Positions 51,581 to 60,937 of a stretch of DNA of 64,000 nucleotides are shown piece by piece. The stretch's first letter is position 1. The number at the start of each line of letters is the position of its first letter. The position numbers and the translations under genes are program-made. Source of the stretch: Burkholderia sp. WSM2230 (GTDB lineage Bacteria; Pseudomonadota; Gammaproteobacteria; Burkholderiales; Burkholderiaceae); the NCBI RefSeq assembly GCF_000472445.1, contig NZ_AXAJ01000001.1, positions 1,116,643 to 1,180,642 on the forward strand, in the 5' to 3' direction. Below the pieces are notes generated by a model. The model saw only the letters and a list, made by a program, of their open reading frames with translations, searched no databases and was not told the DNA's origin.

Positions 51581-53032
51581 ATGCAGCTTCGCCGTGATTC
51601 CGGAGGCGGTGTGGCAGACGCCGCACCCGCGAACGCCACCGCGATGATCGCCGGACACGTCGCACGCGTCGCGAATAGCCGCCTCTACGAGAACGACACG
51701 GAAGCGCTCCGGCGGCTTTTCCTGGACAATTTCATCGTGTCGCTATGGGGCAGCACCCGGCCCTGGACGCGTCAGATCGCGCAATGGACGCGCCGTTTCG
51801 CCGGCACCGGTGCGAGCCCCGTGCTCGGCGGTGACTGGTCCGCTGACGCCAGCGTAGCCGCGCTGGTGCACGGCACCGCATCGCACAGCTTCGAGCTCGA
51901 CGATACCCACAACGAAACGCTGAGCCATCCAGGGGCGGCGATCATTCCCGCGGCGCTGGCAGTAGCCGCCGTCACCGGTGCTTCGCGTGTAGAGCTGTTC
52001 CGTGCCGTGGCAGCCGGCTACGAGGCGATGGCAATGGTGGGTGCGGCCGCGGGCGGGCTGGAAACCGTGCACCGCGGCTTTCATCCCACCGCCATTTTCG
52101 GCACGTTCGGCGCGGCGGCGGCATGCGTGGCCCTGCATGCGTACGAGCGCCGCACCCTGGTAACACCCGAATGGCTGGTACGCGCGTGGGGACATGCGCT
52201 GTCGCAAGCCAGCGGGTCCATGCAGTTCTCGGCGGAAGCGTCTGGCGGAGAAGTCAAACGGGTTCACGCTGGGTTCGCGGCCCGCAACGGAGTGCTGGCC
52301 GCGGAATTCGCGCTGATGGATGCGGTCACGGCGCCGCAGCTTGCCATCGAAGGAAACTATGGACTGGCCGCGCTTTTTGGCGGACCGCTGCGCGCGGTTG
52401 TGCCGTCTGAAACGCTACGGATCCACGAGATCAGCCTTAAGCCGTATGCCTGCTGCCGCCTGTTCCATTCCACCATCGATGCACTCGCTGAATTGACCGA
52501 CAACTTCAGCATGCCGACTGCCGCGATTCGCGAGATCGTTATTAGCGGTCCGCAGCTTATCGCGGATCAGCACATGCTGGCGAAGCCGACTTCGACGATG
52601 GCTGCGCAGTACAGTTGCCCCTATATCGTCGGCGCAACGCTGAGTTATGGACCTTATCGCTACGACGCTTACGACGAAGCGTTCCTGAACGATCCAGGGA
52701 TCCGGCGCATCGCGCAAATGGTACGCTTCGAGTGCAGCGAGACGCTGACTCAGTATTATCCGGCGCGGTTTGCCACGGGTGCCAGAATCGACATGCAGGA
52801 CGGATCGACGCGGTCTGGCATCGTGGTCGACAGTGTTGGAACGCCGGCCAAACCATTGACCGTCGAGCAGATTATCGCCAAGGGCGATGGTCTAGCCCGA
52901 CAAGACCAGGCATCGCCGGCAGGAAAGAAACTGGCCGCGCTCATATGGGATGACGCCGAGAGTAGCCGTACGCTGGCGCAAGCGTTGGCCCTTGCATACA
53001 CGCAACCGGCCCGGCAAGGAGCGGATTTATGA
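51581..53032 (+). CDS. MmgE/PrpD-family protein
   Basis: ATG 51581 after AAGGAGACAACG gives 483 residues. Family features are FELDDTHNETLSHPGAAIIPAALA (about 100-130), the helical AAGYEAMAMVGAA segment and a C-terminal domain with DGSTRSG. Family members dehydrate or isomerise tricarboxylic-type acids (2-methylcitrate dehydratase PrpD, cis-aconitate decarboxylase). Here a polar diacid or hydroxy acid from ring opening is a plausible substrate. Its stop overlaps the DUF2889 gene start in ATGA. Confidence 0.9.
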   Translation: MQLRRDSGGGVADAAPANATAMIAGHVARVANSRLYENDTEALRRLFLDNFIVSLWGSTRPWTRQIAQWTRRFAGTGASPVLGGDWSADASVAALVHGTASHSFELDDTHNETLSHPGAAIIPAALAVAAVTGASRVELFRAVAAGYEAMAMVGAAAGGLETVHRGFHPTAIFGTFGAAAACVALHAYERRTLVTPEWLVRAWGHALSQASGSMQFSAEASGGEVKRVHAGFAARNGVLAAEFALMDAVTAPQLAIEGNYGLAALFGGPLRAVVPSETLRIHEISLKPYACCRLFHSTIDALAELTDNFSMPTAAIREIVISGPQLIADQHMLAKPTSTMAAQYSCPYIVGATLSYGPYRYDAYDEAFLNDPGIRRIAQMVRFECSETLTQYYPARFATGARIDMQDGSTRSGIVVDSVGTPAKPLTVEQIIAKGDGLARQDQASPAGKKLAALIWDDAESSRTLAQALALAYTQPARQGADL

Positions 53033-53607
53033 CCACCGAGAAAACCGCCGCCCCGGCGGATGATGTTACCCGCGAGCCGCTGCATGTCCGGCACATAGAG
53101 TTCAACGGTTTCCGGCGCAGCGATGGCCTATTCGAAATCGAAGGCCATCTCACCGACCAGAAATCGCACGACTTCACCCCGCCAAGCGGTCTGCGGACAG
53201 TGCCGGCCCACGATCTTATCCATGACATCGGGCTGCGCGTCGTGTTCGATCTCGACATGATCGTACGCGCTGTCAGCACCTACCTTCGCGCGTATCCGTA
53301 CCGTGAATGCCCGGGCGGCGGCGATTCGCTACAGGCGCTGGTGGGATTGCGAATCGGCGCGGGCTGGAGTGGCGAAGTGCGCAAACGCCTGCCGACGAGC
53401 GAGACCTGCACCCATTTGCGCGAGATTCTCATGCCGCTCGCGACCGCAGCCATTCAGTCCGTCAATCCCCTGCGCTCGCAGGTGCTGCTGGAGGCGACCG
53501 ACGCCAGCGGCAAGCCGCTCAAGATCGACAGTTGCTACGCCTACGGCGCCTCGCGCGAGGTCGTCATGCAACGCTGGCCGGCGTTCCACCAGCCGGAGAA
53601 GACTTAG
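53029..53607 (+). CDS. DUF2889 domain protein
   Basis: The 192-residue protein matches the DUF2889 pattern: RSDGLFEIEGHLTDQKSHDF (30-49), HDIGLRVVFDLDMIVRAV (65-82), a CPGGGDSLQALVGLRIGAGW segment and a conserved ETCTHLREILMPLAT. Function is unknown; it contains conserved acid, His and Cys residues that could form a site. Four-nt overlap with the MmgE/PrpD gene implies a working partnership. Confidence 0.88.
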   Translation: MTTEKTAAPADDVTREPLHVRHIEFNGFRRSDGLFEIEGHLTDQKSHDFTPPSGLRTVPAHDLIHDIGLRVVFDLDMIVRAVSTYLRAYPYRECPGGGDSLQALVGLRIGAGWSGEVRKRLPTSETCTHLREILMPLATAAIQSVNPLRSQVLLEATDASGKPLKIDSCYAYGASREVVMQRWPAFHQPEKT

Positions 53608-53629
53608 CTTCAGGCGCCGGGCGCTGAAG
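53608..53629 (+). terminator. Hairpin directly after the DUF2889 stop
   Basis: CTTCAG and CTGAAG pair across a GC-rich inner stem with a one-base bulge. It starts at the base after the TAG. There is no strong T-run. Confidence 0.45.
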
Positions 53630-53727
53630 GTGTCACCTCGATCTTGCGCGACCAGAAGCCGCAACTTCGATCGTCGTGTCAGGCCGCAATATGCGACGGT
53701 CCTTAACGATGACAGGAAAAATCGCTC

Positions 53728-53955
53728 ATGGACCCGCTTTCGGATGTTCTATCGCTCTTAAAGCCGCGCAGCCATTTCTATGCCGGGCTCGACGCCGCGG
53801 GCCCGTGGTCCTTTCTCTTTCCCGCCTATGCGGGCATCAAGTTCGCAGCCGTATTGCAGGGTGGATGCTGGGGAATCATTGACGGCGTCAACCGGCCAGT
53901 CCTTTTCGAAAAGGGGGTTCGCCGACGCAGTATCGTCGCCAGCCGGCAATGTTGA
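53728..53955 (+). pseudogene. N-terminal remnant of an AraC-family regulator
   Basis: ATG 53728, with AGGAAAAAT upstream, opens about 61 codons matching the N-terminal cupin domain of AraC-type regulators (DPLSDVLSLLKPRSHFYAGL, then FPAYAGIKFAAVLQGGCWG). After VLFEKG the sequence leaves the family, and the frame stops at 53955. The rest of the cupin and the whole DNA-binding domain are missing. It may have controlled the neighbouring oxygenase remnant. Confidence 0.78.
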
Positions 53956-54152
53956 CGACGAGTGAGTAAGAGAATCGAGCCGCGGCGATGCCGCGACGCA
54001 AGCGATGCCGACGCGAACCCGGGCTACGGCGGAAATCCGTACGATCTGGAAACAGAAGCGGACTTTCTCGAAATGCCTGTCCACCAGTCAAAAAATACCA
54101 TCACGTTGTGGTCGATGCCCGATCCAAAAACAAATATCAGGAGACGCTTCAA

Positions 54153-54608
54153 ATGGAGCATAAGAACCTCAGCCTCGAGGAAAAAGTCAGGCGGGTCATT
54201 GATAAAGAAGAAATCAGGACCCTGATGTCAAAGTACTGTCATGGCATCGACAAGAAAGACGAAGCGACCTTCATGAGCATCTGGGCCGATGGTGGTGTCT
54301 ACGAGCTGCCGCGCGGGCAAACCGCAGGCATCGAGGGAATCCGGCAGCTCGTCCACAAAGTGTGGAGAGAAGTGCCGAAGTGCCACCATCACATCACCAA
54401 TCCGCTGATCGAGATTGATGGCGACACAGCGACTGCCACGACCGACGTCATTTACTACAGGCAGACGAGTGACGGCATGCTGCAATTGCTCTCCGGAACG
54501 TATTCGTTCAGGTTCGCGAGCCTTTCCGGGAAATGGAAGACGACCTACCTGAAGTTCACAGGCTTTGACACCGTCAGCCCCATCTTCAAGGAAAACATCA
54601 GAGGTTGA
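54153..54608 (+). CDS. SnoaL-like domain protein
   Basis: ATG 54153 with CAGGAGACG upstream gives 151 residues. It has the SnoaL_4-like pattern VIDKEEIRTLMSKYCHGIDKKDEATFMSIW and later CHHHITNPLIEIDGDTATATTDVIYY. It resembles small NTF2-fold partners of ring-degrading enzymes and is similar in plan to the one at 26526. It stands between an AraC remnant and an oxygenase remnant, so it may be a survivor of a decayed operon. Confidence 0.85.
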   Translation: MEHKNLSLEEKVRRVIDKEEIRTLMSKYCHGIDKKDEATFMSIWADGGVYELPRGQTAGIEGIRQLVHKVWREVPKCHHHITNPLIEIDGDTATATTDVIYYRQTSDGMLQLLSGTYSFRFASLSGKWKTTYLKFTGFDTVSPIFKENIRG

Positions 54609-54776
54609 TCTTCTTAGCTCAAGAAAAGAAAGGTGATTATTGATTAGCCTTCTTCGAAATCAGTCACCCGTATAAATTCGGATTACATAATAAATATGAA
54701 AGTGACGACAGCCACCGCCGACATGAGTGCAACGCATTCGATGCCGTAAAACGAGACATATCAAGGAGGAGCACGA

Positions 54777-55490
54777 TGACTAACCATGTATCGCGTGATT
54801 CGAAAACGCTTCGTGTGCCGTTACCACAGTTGGGGATACGATAATTCGGGCGAACTGGCGCACGTGCCGGATGAATCTGGGTTCTTCGGTCTGGACAAGA
54901 AAAAATGTGGCTTGACGCCGGTCACGCTGGAGGTCTGGGAAGGCTGGATCTTCATCAACATGGCGCCGGTTCCAGAAGTTAGTCTGCAGGAATTTCTGGG
55001 ACCGATGGCCGACGCGATGGCCGGCACCGAGTACCAGAATCCCGATCATCCAATCGTTCTGCGCGGTGAATTCAAGGCGAACTGGAAGGCCGTTGCTGAG
55101 AACTTTAGCGAGGCGTACCCCATCGCGTCGATCCATCCAAAGACGCTCGGGCCGCTCTACACCGGACAGCCGAATCCATTCAGCAGGCCAATCAGCGCGA
55201 GTCTTTACGGCGCCCATCGTTCGCTGTCGCTGTGGCTCAATCCGCTCGCCCAGCCATTCGCCAAATCAAAATTTGCTCAATGGTTATTCCCGGCAAATCA
55301 CTCTGTCACCGGGCACCCGTCAGGGAACGCAGACCAACTCGGTTGTCGAGCACAAAGGCGTGAACCCGACGAAGCATGAGCACTGGTCGAGCGACGTCAA
55401 CTGGTTCTTTCCGAACTGGCATCTCCAGATCTCAGCGAACCAGTTCTGGACTCACTAGTTCTGGCCGACTTCGGCCGCGACGACTGTCAC
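54777..55490 (+). pseudogene. Rieske oxygenase alpha-subunit gene, deleted and frameshifted
   Basis: ATG 54777 has a strong site (AAGGAGGAGCACG), but its frame stops at TAA 54841. The oxygenase frame (from 54786) starts only at the second half of the Rieske motif (FVCRYHSWGYDNSGEL), so the C-x-H half is gone. It then runs well through NWKAVAENFSEAYPIASIHP, the iron-binding region, to about 55280. There the frame changes (VVEHKGVNPTKHEHW and WFFPNWHLQISANQFWTH), and a stop codon follows at 55456. It cannot make an active enzyme. Confidence 0.85.
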
Positions 55491-55956
55491 TCACCTGTAC
55501 GTGTGTGGGCCGCAAGGCTTCATGGATGCGATATTGAACGCCGCGCGTGCGGCGGGCTGGCCAGAGACGCAGCTTCACTATGAATTTTTCACGGTCGAGG
55601 CACGCGAGACGGCAGACGATGGCCGTTTCGAAGTCCAGATCGCAAGCTCATGCGAGGTGATTGTCGTCGAGAAAGACGAGTCGGTCGTGCAGGCGCTTGC
55701 GAAGGCCGGCATCCAGGTCGAGACGTCATGCGAGCAGAGCGTGTGCGGTACTTGCGCGACACGGGTGCTAGTAGGCGAGCCCGAGCACTTCGACGTTTTT
55801 CTTACGCCCGATCAGCGCGCGGCGAACGACCAGTTTTTGCCCTGTTGTTCGCGCTCCAGATCAGCGAGGCTGGTACTCGACCTCCAGGTGCGCAACATTG
55901 CCAAACAAGAAGACGTGTCATGTCCACGCGTTCCCCAAGGTGGTCGGCCATTCTGA
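55491..55956 (+). pseudogene. C-terminal remnant of a phthalate-type dioxygenase reductase
   Basis: The frame opens with LYVCGPQGFMDAILNAARAA, the C-terminal half of the NAD domain, and continues into a complete [2Fe-2S] domain (ETSCEQSVCGTC with a later CC). The flavin domain and most of the NAD domain are absent. It is joined directly to the tail of the Rieske remnant, so one deletion probably removed the intervening DNA. The usual end LVLDL is followed by about 18 extra codons. Confidence 0.82.
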
Positions 55957-56066
55957 TCGCCCTGGCTTGCGCAGGCTCGCCCACACATTGGCAGGGCCGT
56001 AGTAAGCAACCGAAGACCAGTGTACGATTCAATACAACGATTAGGAAGACGTACACAAGAGGAGAC

Positions 56067-56996
56067 ATGAGCACCTTCAACCGGCTGCATCTGATTCGTC
56101 AGGTGGATTTGTTCACACTAAAACTGTTTGTTTCGGCGGTCGAGGAACAACAGATCGGCCTCGCCGCGATGCGCGAGAACATTGCCGCTTCAACTGCCAC
56201 CAAGCGCATTCAGGACCTGGAAGATATCGCAGGCGTCAAACTGCTCGAGCGCGGGCCGAAAGGCGTCGTTCCAAGCCCGGCAGGCGCCGTGTTGCTTCGC
56301 TATATCCGCAAGATCTTTGACGACCTCGACGACATGCGCGCCGAGATTGCATCGTTTACCGACGGAATGCGAGGAGAACTCACGATCGCGTCGGCGCGTT
56401 CGATCATTGTTCCGTTTCTAGCCCGCGAACTGGGCGACTTCAGTCGGGAGTATCCGCTCGTGGACCTCGTGGTGCGCGAACAGGAGAACGCAGACATCGT
56501 GCAAACCGTCGCGCGCGGCGAGGCGGATATCGGGGTGTTCGCGGCCGCACACGAACTCGACCTCGGTGGTGTCGACGTAACTCCATACAGGCGAGATCGC
56601 ATGGTCGCCGTCGTACCGCAGGGGCACCGTCTGAGCGCGCAACCCAGCGTATCGTTCAAGGAGCTCCTCCCGGAGAATCTCATCACGGTGAGCGCGATGC
56701 TGGGCGCGTTCCGGGTGGCGGCGAAACGCCTCGGCGTCGAATTTGAGCCTCGTTACACCGTGAGAAGCGCAGGAGTGGCCGTCAGCCTGGTAGAGGCCGG
56801 GTTGGGGGTGACCGTTCAGCCAGAATGTCTTGTCAGCCACGAACTGTTCGGTCGAGTGGCCATGCTTGAACTGGCAGAACCCTGGGCGGGGCGGCGGATT
56901 CATATCGCGACCGCGCGCGGTCGCGAGCTGAATCCGATTGCGCGTGCGTTGATCAAGCAGTTGCTCGATCGGCCCCGCGACGAGCCTGCTTCATAA
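56067..56996 (+). CDS. LysR-family transcriptional regulator
   Basis: ATG 56067 after AAGAGGAGAC gives 309 residues. The HTH region is FVSAVEEQQIGLAAMRENIA, then SASTATKRIQDLE-like residues up to ~60. The effector domain contains GELTIASARSIIVPFLAREL and ITVSAMLGAFRVAAKRLG. Its nearest neighbours are the reductase remnant upstream and the binding-protein gene downstream, convergent at 17 nt. It may regulate that binding protein or the lost oxygenase. Confidence 0.88.
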   Translation: MSTFNRLHLIRQVDLFTLKLFVSAVEEQQIGLAAMRENIAASTATKRIQDLEDIAGVKLLERGPKGVVPSPAGAVLLRYIRKIFDDLDDMRAEIASFTDGMRGELTIASARSIIVPFLARELGDFSREYPLVDLVVREQENADIVQTVARGEADIGVFAAAHELDLGGVDVTPYRRDRMVAVVPQGHRLSAQPSVSFKELLPENLITVSAMLGAFRVAAKRLGVEFEPRYTVRSAGVAVSLVEAGLGVTVQPECLVSHELFGRVAMLELAEPWAGRRIHIATARGRELNPIARALIKQLLDRPRDEPAS

Positions 56997-57012
56997 TTTC
57001 GCGCCTGATTCG

Positions 57013-58239
57013 TTATTTACGCGCCTCTTCGACGACTGGCTTTGGCGGACGCGTGACGCTGGCGGGAACTACCTCGTCGATGTCGAGCACGGCGCGACCG
57101 TACTGGTCGCCTTTGACTACCTTGCCGAAGTAGACAGGGACTTCCGCCTCGTGGTCATATTGGCCGAAGCGCACCTTTCCTCGTAGCGTGTCGAAGGTGC
57201 CCGTTTCGATCGCTCGCATGACGGCGTCCGGCCTTGTCGATTTTGCCGCATTGACTGCCTGGGCCCACGTCATCACGCAGTCGTAGGCGACGCTTGCCCA
57301 ATCGGACGGATAGTCACCGGTGCTGAACTTGAACTGCAAGACGAACTGCTGCGCCTGCGGCGTTTTCCCGAGATAGTTGAACGGCGCGTATTGATAGCCT
57401 TCTGTCCCGATGGGTGCATTCTCGCCGAGCATTTTTAGCGTATCGCCATCGACCACCGTCATGAAGTGATTATTGATCTGCTTGAAGAAGCCGACAGCGT
57501 TGGCCTGCTTCGAGAACGTCACGAGGTCCGCGCCGAAGACCTGCGCCCAAACGTAGTCTGGCTTGACCGCGAGAATCTTGTTGATGCTTGCGGTGTAGTC
57601 GAGTGCACCAAGCTTCGGATATTCCTCCACGACGATCTGCGCTTGCGGGTTCATCTCCTTGAGGAACGCCTTGAATCTCGCGGCGGCCGAACGTCCGCCT
57701 GCGTAGTCCGGCACGAGCAGCGCGTAGCGCCGGTAGGGCTGCTTTGCGAGCCGCGCGGTTAGGGCGCGCATCAGCATGTAGGTCGTCGGCGCCATCGAGA
57801 AGACGTAGGGCTGATAGTCCTTCATCGTGATCTCTTCAGCGGCCGACACCGCAACGCACATCGGCACCTTAAGTCTCGCTGAAACCATTTTGCTCACGGC
57901 GATGGTGCTGCCCGACGAGATCGGCGAGAGGAGCAGGGAGGCCCCAGCTTCAACCAGCGCGTTAGCCTGACTGATCGCGCGTTGCGGATTGGTGCCATTG
58001 TCCTGTTTGTCGAACGTGACCCGTTGTCCGAGTACTCCGCCACGCTGATTCAGGCTGTCGATCGCGAACTGAACCCCGGCAAGCGACTGTTGGCCGAGCA
58101 CGGAAGCGGGGCCGCTCAGATCGAGCGAGCCGACGATTTTTACTGGTGCGGGGCCCTCCGCACTGGCGATCGTGCCCGACAAGGCGAGCAGCACGCCGGC
58201 CAGCAATGCGCCGGCACGCGTCAACGAAATTCGCTCCAT
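57013..58239 (-). CDS. Periplasmic branched-chain-type substrate-binding protein (orphan, third of a related trio)
   Basis: ATG 58239 after GAGGAGACATCTCA gives 408 residues with a signal peptide (LLAGVLLALSGTIASAEG). The binding fold starts VKIVGSLDLSGPASVLGQQS and shares KQDNGTNPQRA, LKVPMCV, PYRRYALL, LDYTASINKI and GFFKQINNHF with the proteins at 22375 and 40710. No ABC permease or ATPase is adjacent. It likely donates ligand to the second importer. Confidence 0.92.
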   Translation of the reverse strand: MERISLTRAGALLAGVLLALSGTIASAEGPAPVKIVGSLDLSGPASVLGQQSLAGVQFAIDSLNQRGGVLGQRVTFDKQDNGTNPQRAISQANALVEAGASLLLSPISSGSTIAVSKMVSARLKVPMCVAVSAAEEITMKDYQPYVFSMAPTTYMLMRALTARLAKQPYRRYALLVPDYAGGRSAAARFKAFLKEMNPQAQIVVEEYPKLGALDYTASINKILAVKPDYVWAQVFGADLVTFSKQANAVGFFKQINNHFMTVVDGDTLKMLGENAPIGTEGYQYAPFNYLGKTPQAQQFVLQFKFSTGDYPSDWASVAYDCVMTWAQAVNAAKSTRPDAVMRAIETGTFDTLRGKVRFGQYDHEAEVPVYFGKVVKGDQYGRAVLDIDEVVPASVTRPPKPVVEEARK

Positions 58240-58564
58240 TGAGATGTCTCCTCGTTGTGATGTATTGGCATGTTGTATGTCCATTTGCACCCTGAGAACA
58301 ATCTCGGAGAACGAATCGTTCCGCGCCTCGAAACTTACTCGGGGCGAATCTGCAACGTTGAAAGCGGGACGGCGCTCAATGTGGGCGAGGCCTGCGGTTT
58401 GTTGACTTGCCTCGGGCACGCTCATCGCAGTTCGAGGCGACGCACGGGCGGGCAAGCAAGGCCTCTCAGTTGCCTGTCCGAAGAACGGGGCAAGCCGGGG
58501 CGCAGTGCTGTAACCGCGCAACCCGCTCCCGAGGGGCCGCGATCTGACTTGGAGGCTGATCGAC
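58240..58564. other. 325-bp upstream region of the orphan binding protein
   Basis: No gene and no copy of the 15-bp element were found here. The region holds the promoter of the binding-protein gene and the 3' end of the hydrolase unit. Confidence 0.45.
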
Positions 58565-59482
58565 CTATGCCCGCAATGTGCGACCGTGAGTGGCGTAGTC
58601 CGCGTGCAAGGCAACCGGAGCATTGCGCGAGAGGAACTGAACGGCCGCCTTTCCGAACACGTCGTTGCGGTCCCCTGCCACCATGTGTCCGGCTTCGACA
58701 ACGTTCACATATTCCGAATGCGGACAGAGTTCCAGAAATTCGCGAACGCCAGCTTCGCTGACGACGTCGGAACTCCCGCCACGCACCAGCAGGGTGGGTG
58801 GCGTGAGTTGGCGCGCGCAAGCCGCGAAGCGTGCATGACGCGTGCGCAAATCGATGGGACCCGCAATGAACAGAGGATCCCAGTGCCACCGGTAGCGCCC
58901 GTCGTCGCAGAGGCGGACGTTCTTGGACAGACCGTCAAGATTGCGCGGGCGCGATTGAGTCGGACGGTATTGGCTGATTGCATCGGCGACTTCCTCGAGC
59001 GAGCCGAATCCGTCGGGGTTTTGCTGCATAAAGGTATGAATTCGTGCGACGCCGGCGGGCTCAGTGTACGGCACGATATCGACGAGGATCAGCGCGAGGG
59101 TGTCAATGTGGTGCTCCCCCGTTGCAACGAGGCTGGTGCCTCCGCCAAGCGAGGCGCCGATGAGCGCCGGACGCGCTCCGCCAAGCGCTTCAACGACACA
59201 CTTGAGGTCCCGAACCAAGGCGTCCTGGCTGTAATCCCCGTTGGGGCTCCAGTCCGAGTCACCGTGTCCACGGGCATCGTAGGCGACCGCGAAATAACCC
59301 ATGCTGCCGAGCAATGCGCCGATTCCGCCCCACGCGTGACGGGTCTGACCGCCACCGTGCAACAACACCACGAGCGGGCCGTCGGGGCGGCCCCACGTGT
59401 CGCCCGCGAGCCGGATGCCATCGGAACCTTTCCATAGGTGCATTGGCTCGGGGGTGCCCGGAAGGCGGGTTCCTGCTTTCAT
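58565..59482 (-). CDS. Alpha/beta hydrolase
   Basis: The start is taken as ATG 59482, which has GAGGATCGAA upstream; ATG 59494 is an alternative. It gives 305 residues with HGGGQTRHAW (oxyanion region), the nucleophile elbow GASLGG, Asp in RGGSSDVVSE and His in EAGHMVAGD. It is a classical alpha/beta hydrolase, different from the HSL-type esterases, and resembles carboxylesterase or C-C-bond hydrolase types. A 15-bp element lies 181 nt upstream, so it belongs to the candidate regulon. Confidence 0.9.
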   Translation of the reverse strand: MKAGTRLPGTPEPMHLWKGSDGIRLAGDTWGRPDGPLVVLLHGGGQTRHAWGGIGALLGSMGYFAVAYDARGHGDSDWSPNGDYSQDALVRDLKCVVEALGGARPALIGASLGGGTSLVATGEHHIDTLALILVDIVPYTEPAGVARIHTFMQQNPDGFGSLEEVADAISQYRPTQSRPRNLDGLSKNVRLCDDGRYRWHWDPLFIAGPIDLRTRHARFAACARQLTPPTLLVRGGSSDVVSEAGVREFLELCPHSEYVNVVEAGHMVAGDRNDVFGKAAVQFLSRNAPVALHADYATHGRTLRA

Positions 59483-59948
59483 TTCGATCCTCATGATTGG
59501 ATGGAGCAGAGTATGGTTCGCGTGCGGCGACCGGGCTTGTGGCAGGCCTCGCGCGGATCGACCAGGTTGCGTCCGACAGGGATACCCGGACGGCAACGCT
59601 TCGCGTGTCCTCCCCAAAACTTCGCCGTTGGTACAGGCCATGTCAACGGTGGGGTTTAGCACGTTCCGTACTTTGATAGATCGGCCGCCGTTCCGAGTGT
59701 GGTCGAGCGTAGCTGGTTCCGGCACCCGGCAGTCGGGAAGCAGTTTGCAAGAGCCGCCCGCTGGACACCGACGGCGCGCTCAGGTAGTGTCTCGCGCACT
59801 TCGTACCGTCCTGTTGGACGTTGGCGTGCTTTATGGCAAAGCAGTCGTCGTGGTTCGCGGGCGCGCGGCGAAAACACCTCAACGGGTCTTGCTCAAAACC
59901 GGGCCAAGCAACGGGGTATTGAAGAGAACTTATGGCAGGGAAGGGTAA
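59483..59948. other. 466-bp divergent region between hydrolase and LysR gene
   Basis: It holds the 15-bp element at 59664 and a GGCAGGGAAGGGTAA ribosome site for the LysR gene. No coding remnant is recognised. Confidence 0.45.
59664..59678 (-). promoter_or_regulatory. TTTCAAAGTACGGAA-type element upstream of the hydrolase
   Basis: In hydrolase sense it reads TATCAAAGTACGGAA (one mismatch), 181 nt before ATG 59482. Confidence 0.55.
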
Positions 59949-60890
59949 ATGGACACACTACAAATGATGCGAATATTCGTTCGCATTGCAGAGGAAGGAA
60001 GCTTTACGGCTGCAGCTCAGCGCCTGAACATCACAAACGCCAATGCGTCGCGATCCATCGCGCAACTTGAGGCGCATCTGCGCACGCGGCTGCTAAACCG
60101 CAGCACGCGCCGCGTCGTGCTTACCGAGGCTGGGCAGCGCTATCTGGAGCGATGCGAGCGAATTCTCGCTTATGTCGAGGAGGCCGAGGCAGAAGCCGCG
60201 GATGCGCAGGCGCGGCCGTCCGGAAAATTGCATGTGCACGCCACCGCCAGTTTCGGTCAAATGTATGTGTTACCTGCGGTTTTGCGCTATCGGGAACGCA
60301 ATCCGTCGGTTTCCGTGGATCTGACGCTCTCCCAGCATGTACCCGATCTCCTCGATGAAGGCTATGACGTCTCACTGCAATTGAGCATGTCGGACCTTCC
60401 CGATTCTGGCCTCGTATCGCACCGACTCGGGGAAGTGTATAGCGTGCTATGCGCCGCACCGGCCTATCTCCGGGAACATGGCACGCCGCGCACCGTGGAG
60501 GAGCTTCGCGGACACGCGTGTCTTCAGATTGTCTCGTCCGTGTTCCCGCGCGATCGCTGGCATCTGGACGGACCCAATGGCCACGAAACGTTCGAATTTT
60601 CGCCGGCGGACTTTCAGGTGAACGTTGCCGACGCGCTGGCGGTTGCACTGCGGGAGGGCGCCGGCATCGGCGCGCTTCCCATGGGGAGCGCATTGCCCGC
60701 GCTGCGCAGCGGGGCGCTGACCCGCGTGCTCCCGGACCATCATTTGCAGACGCTCACCGCCTATGTGCTCTACGCGTCGCGGCAATATCTCGATGCGAAG
60801 ATCAGAACATTCGTCGAATTCCTTCGGGACTTCGTACCGGAGGCGTTGGTGGCAGAAAAATCGGCATTGTGCCTGTCGGGTCTGCCCTGA
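59949..60890 (+). CDS. LysR-family transcriptional regulator
   Basis: The 313-residue protein has the typical LysR opening MDTLQMMRIFVRIAEEGSFT, a helix-turn-helix RLNITNANASRSIAQLE (about 25-41) and an effector domain with SGKLHVHATASFGQMYVLP. This CrgA/DntR-like subgroup often controls a single divergent gene, here the hydrolase. It ends 83 bp before the TetR gene. Confidence 0.92.
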   Translation: MDTLQMMRIFVRIAEEGSFTAAAQRLNITNANASRSIAQLEAHLRTRLLNRSTRRVVLTEAGQRYLERCERILAYVEEAEAEAADAQARPSGKLHVHATASFGQMYVLPAVLRYRERNPSVSVDLTLSQHVPDLLDEGYDVSLQLSMSDLPDSGLVSHRLGEVYSVLCAAPAYLREHGTPRTVEELRGHACLQIVSSVFPRDRWHLDGPNGHETFEFSPADFQVNVADALAVALREGAGIGALPMGSALPALRSGALTRVLPDHHLQTLTAYVLYASRQYLDAKIRTFVEFLRDFVPEALVAEKSALCLSGLP

Positions 60891-60937
60891 TCCGGCGTGG
60901 CGCTTGCCCTCGGCGACCATGCTAACTAGCCTGCAAA

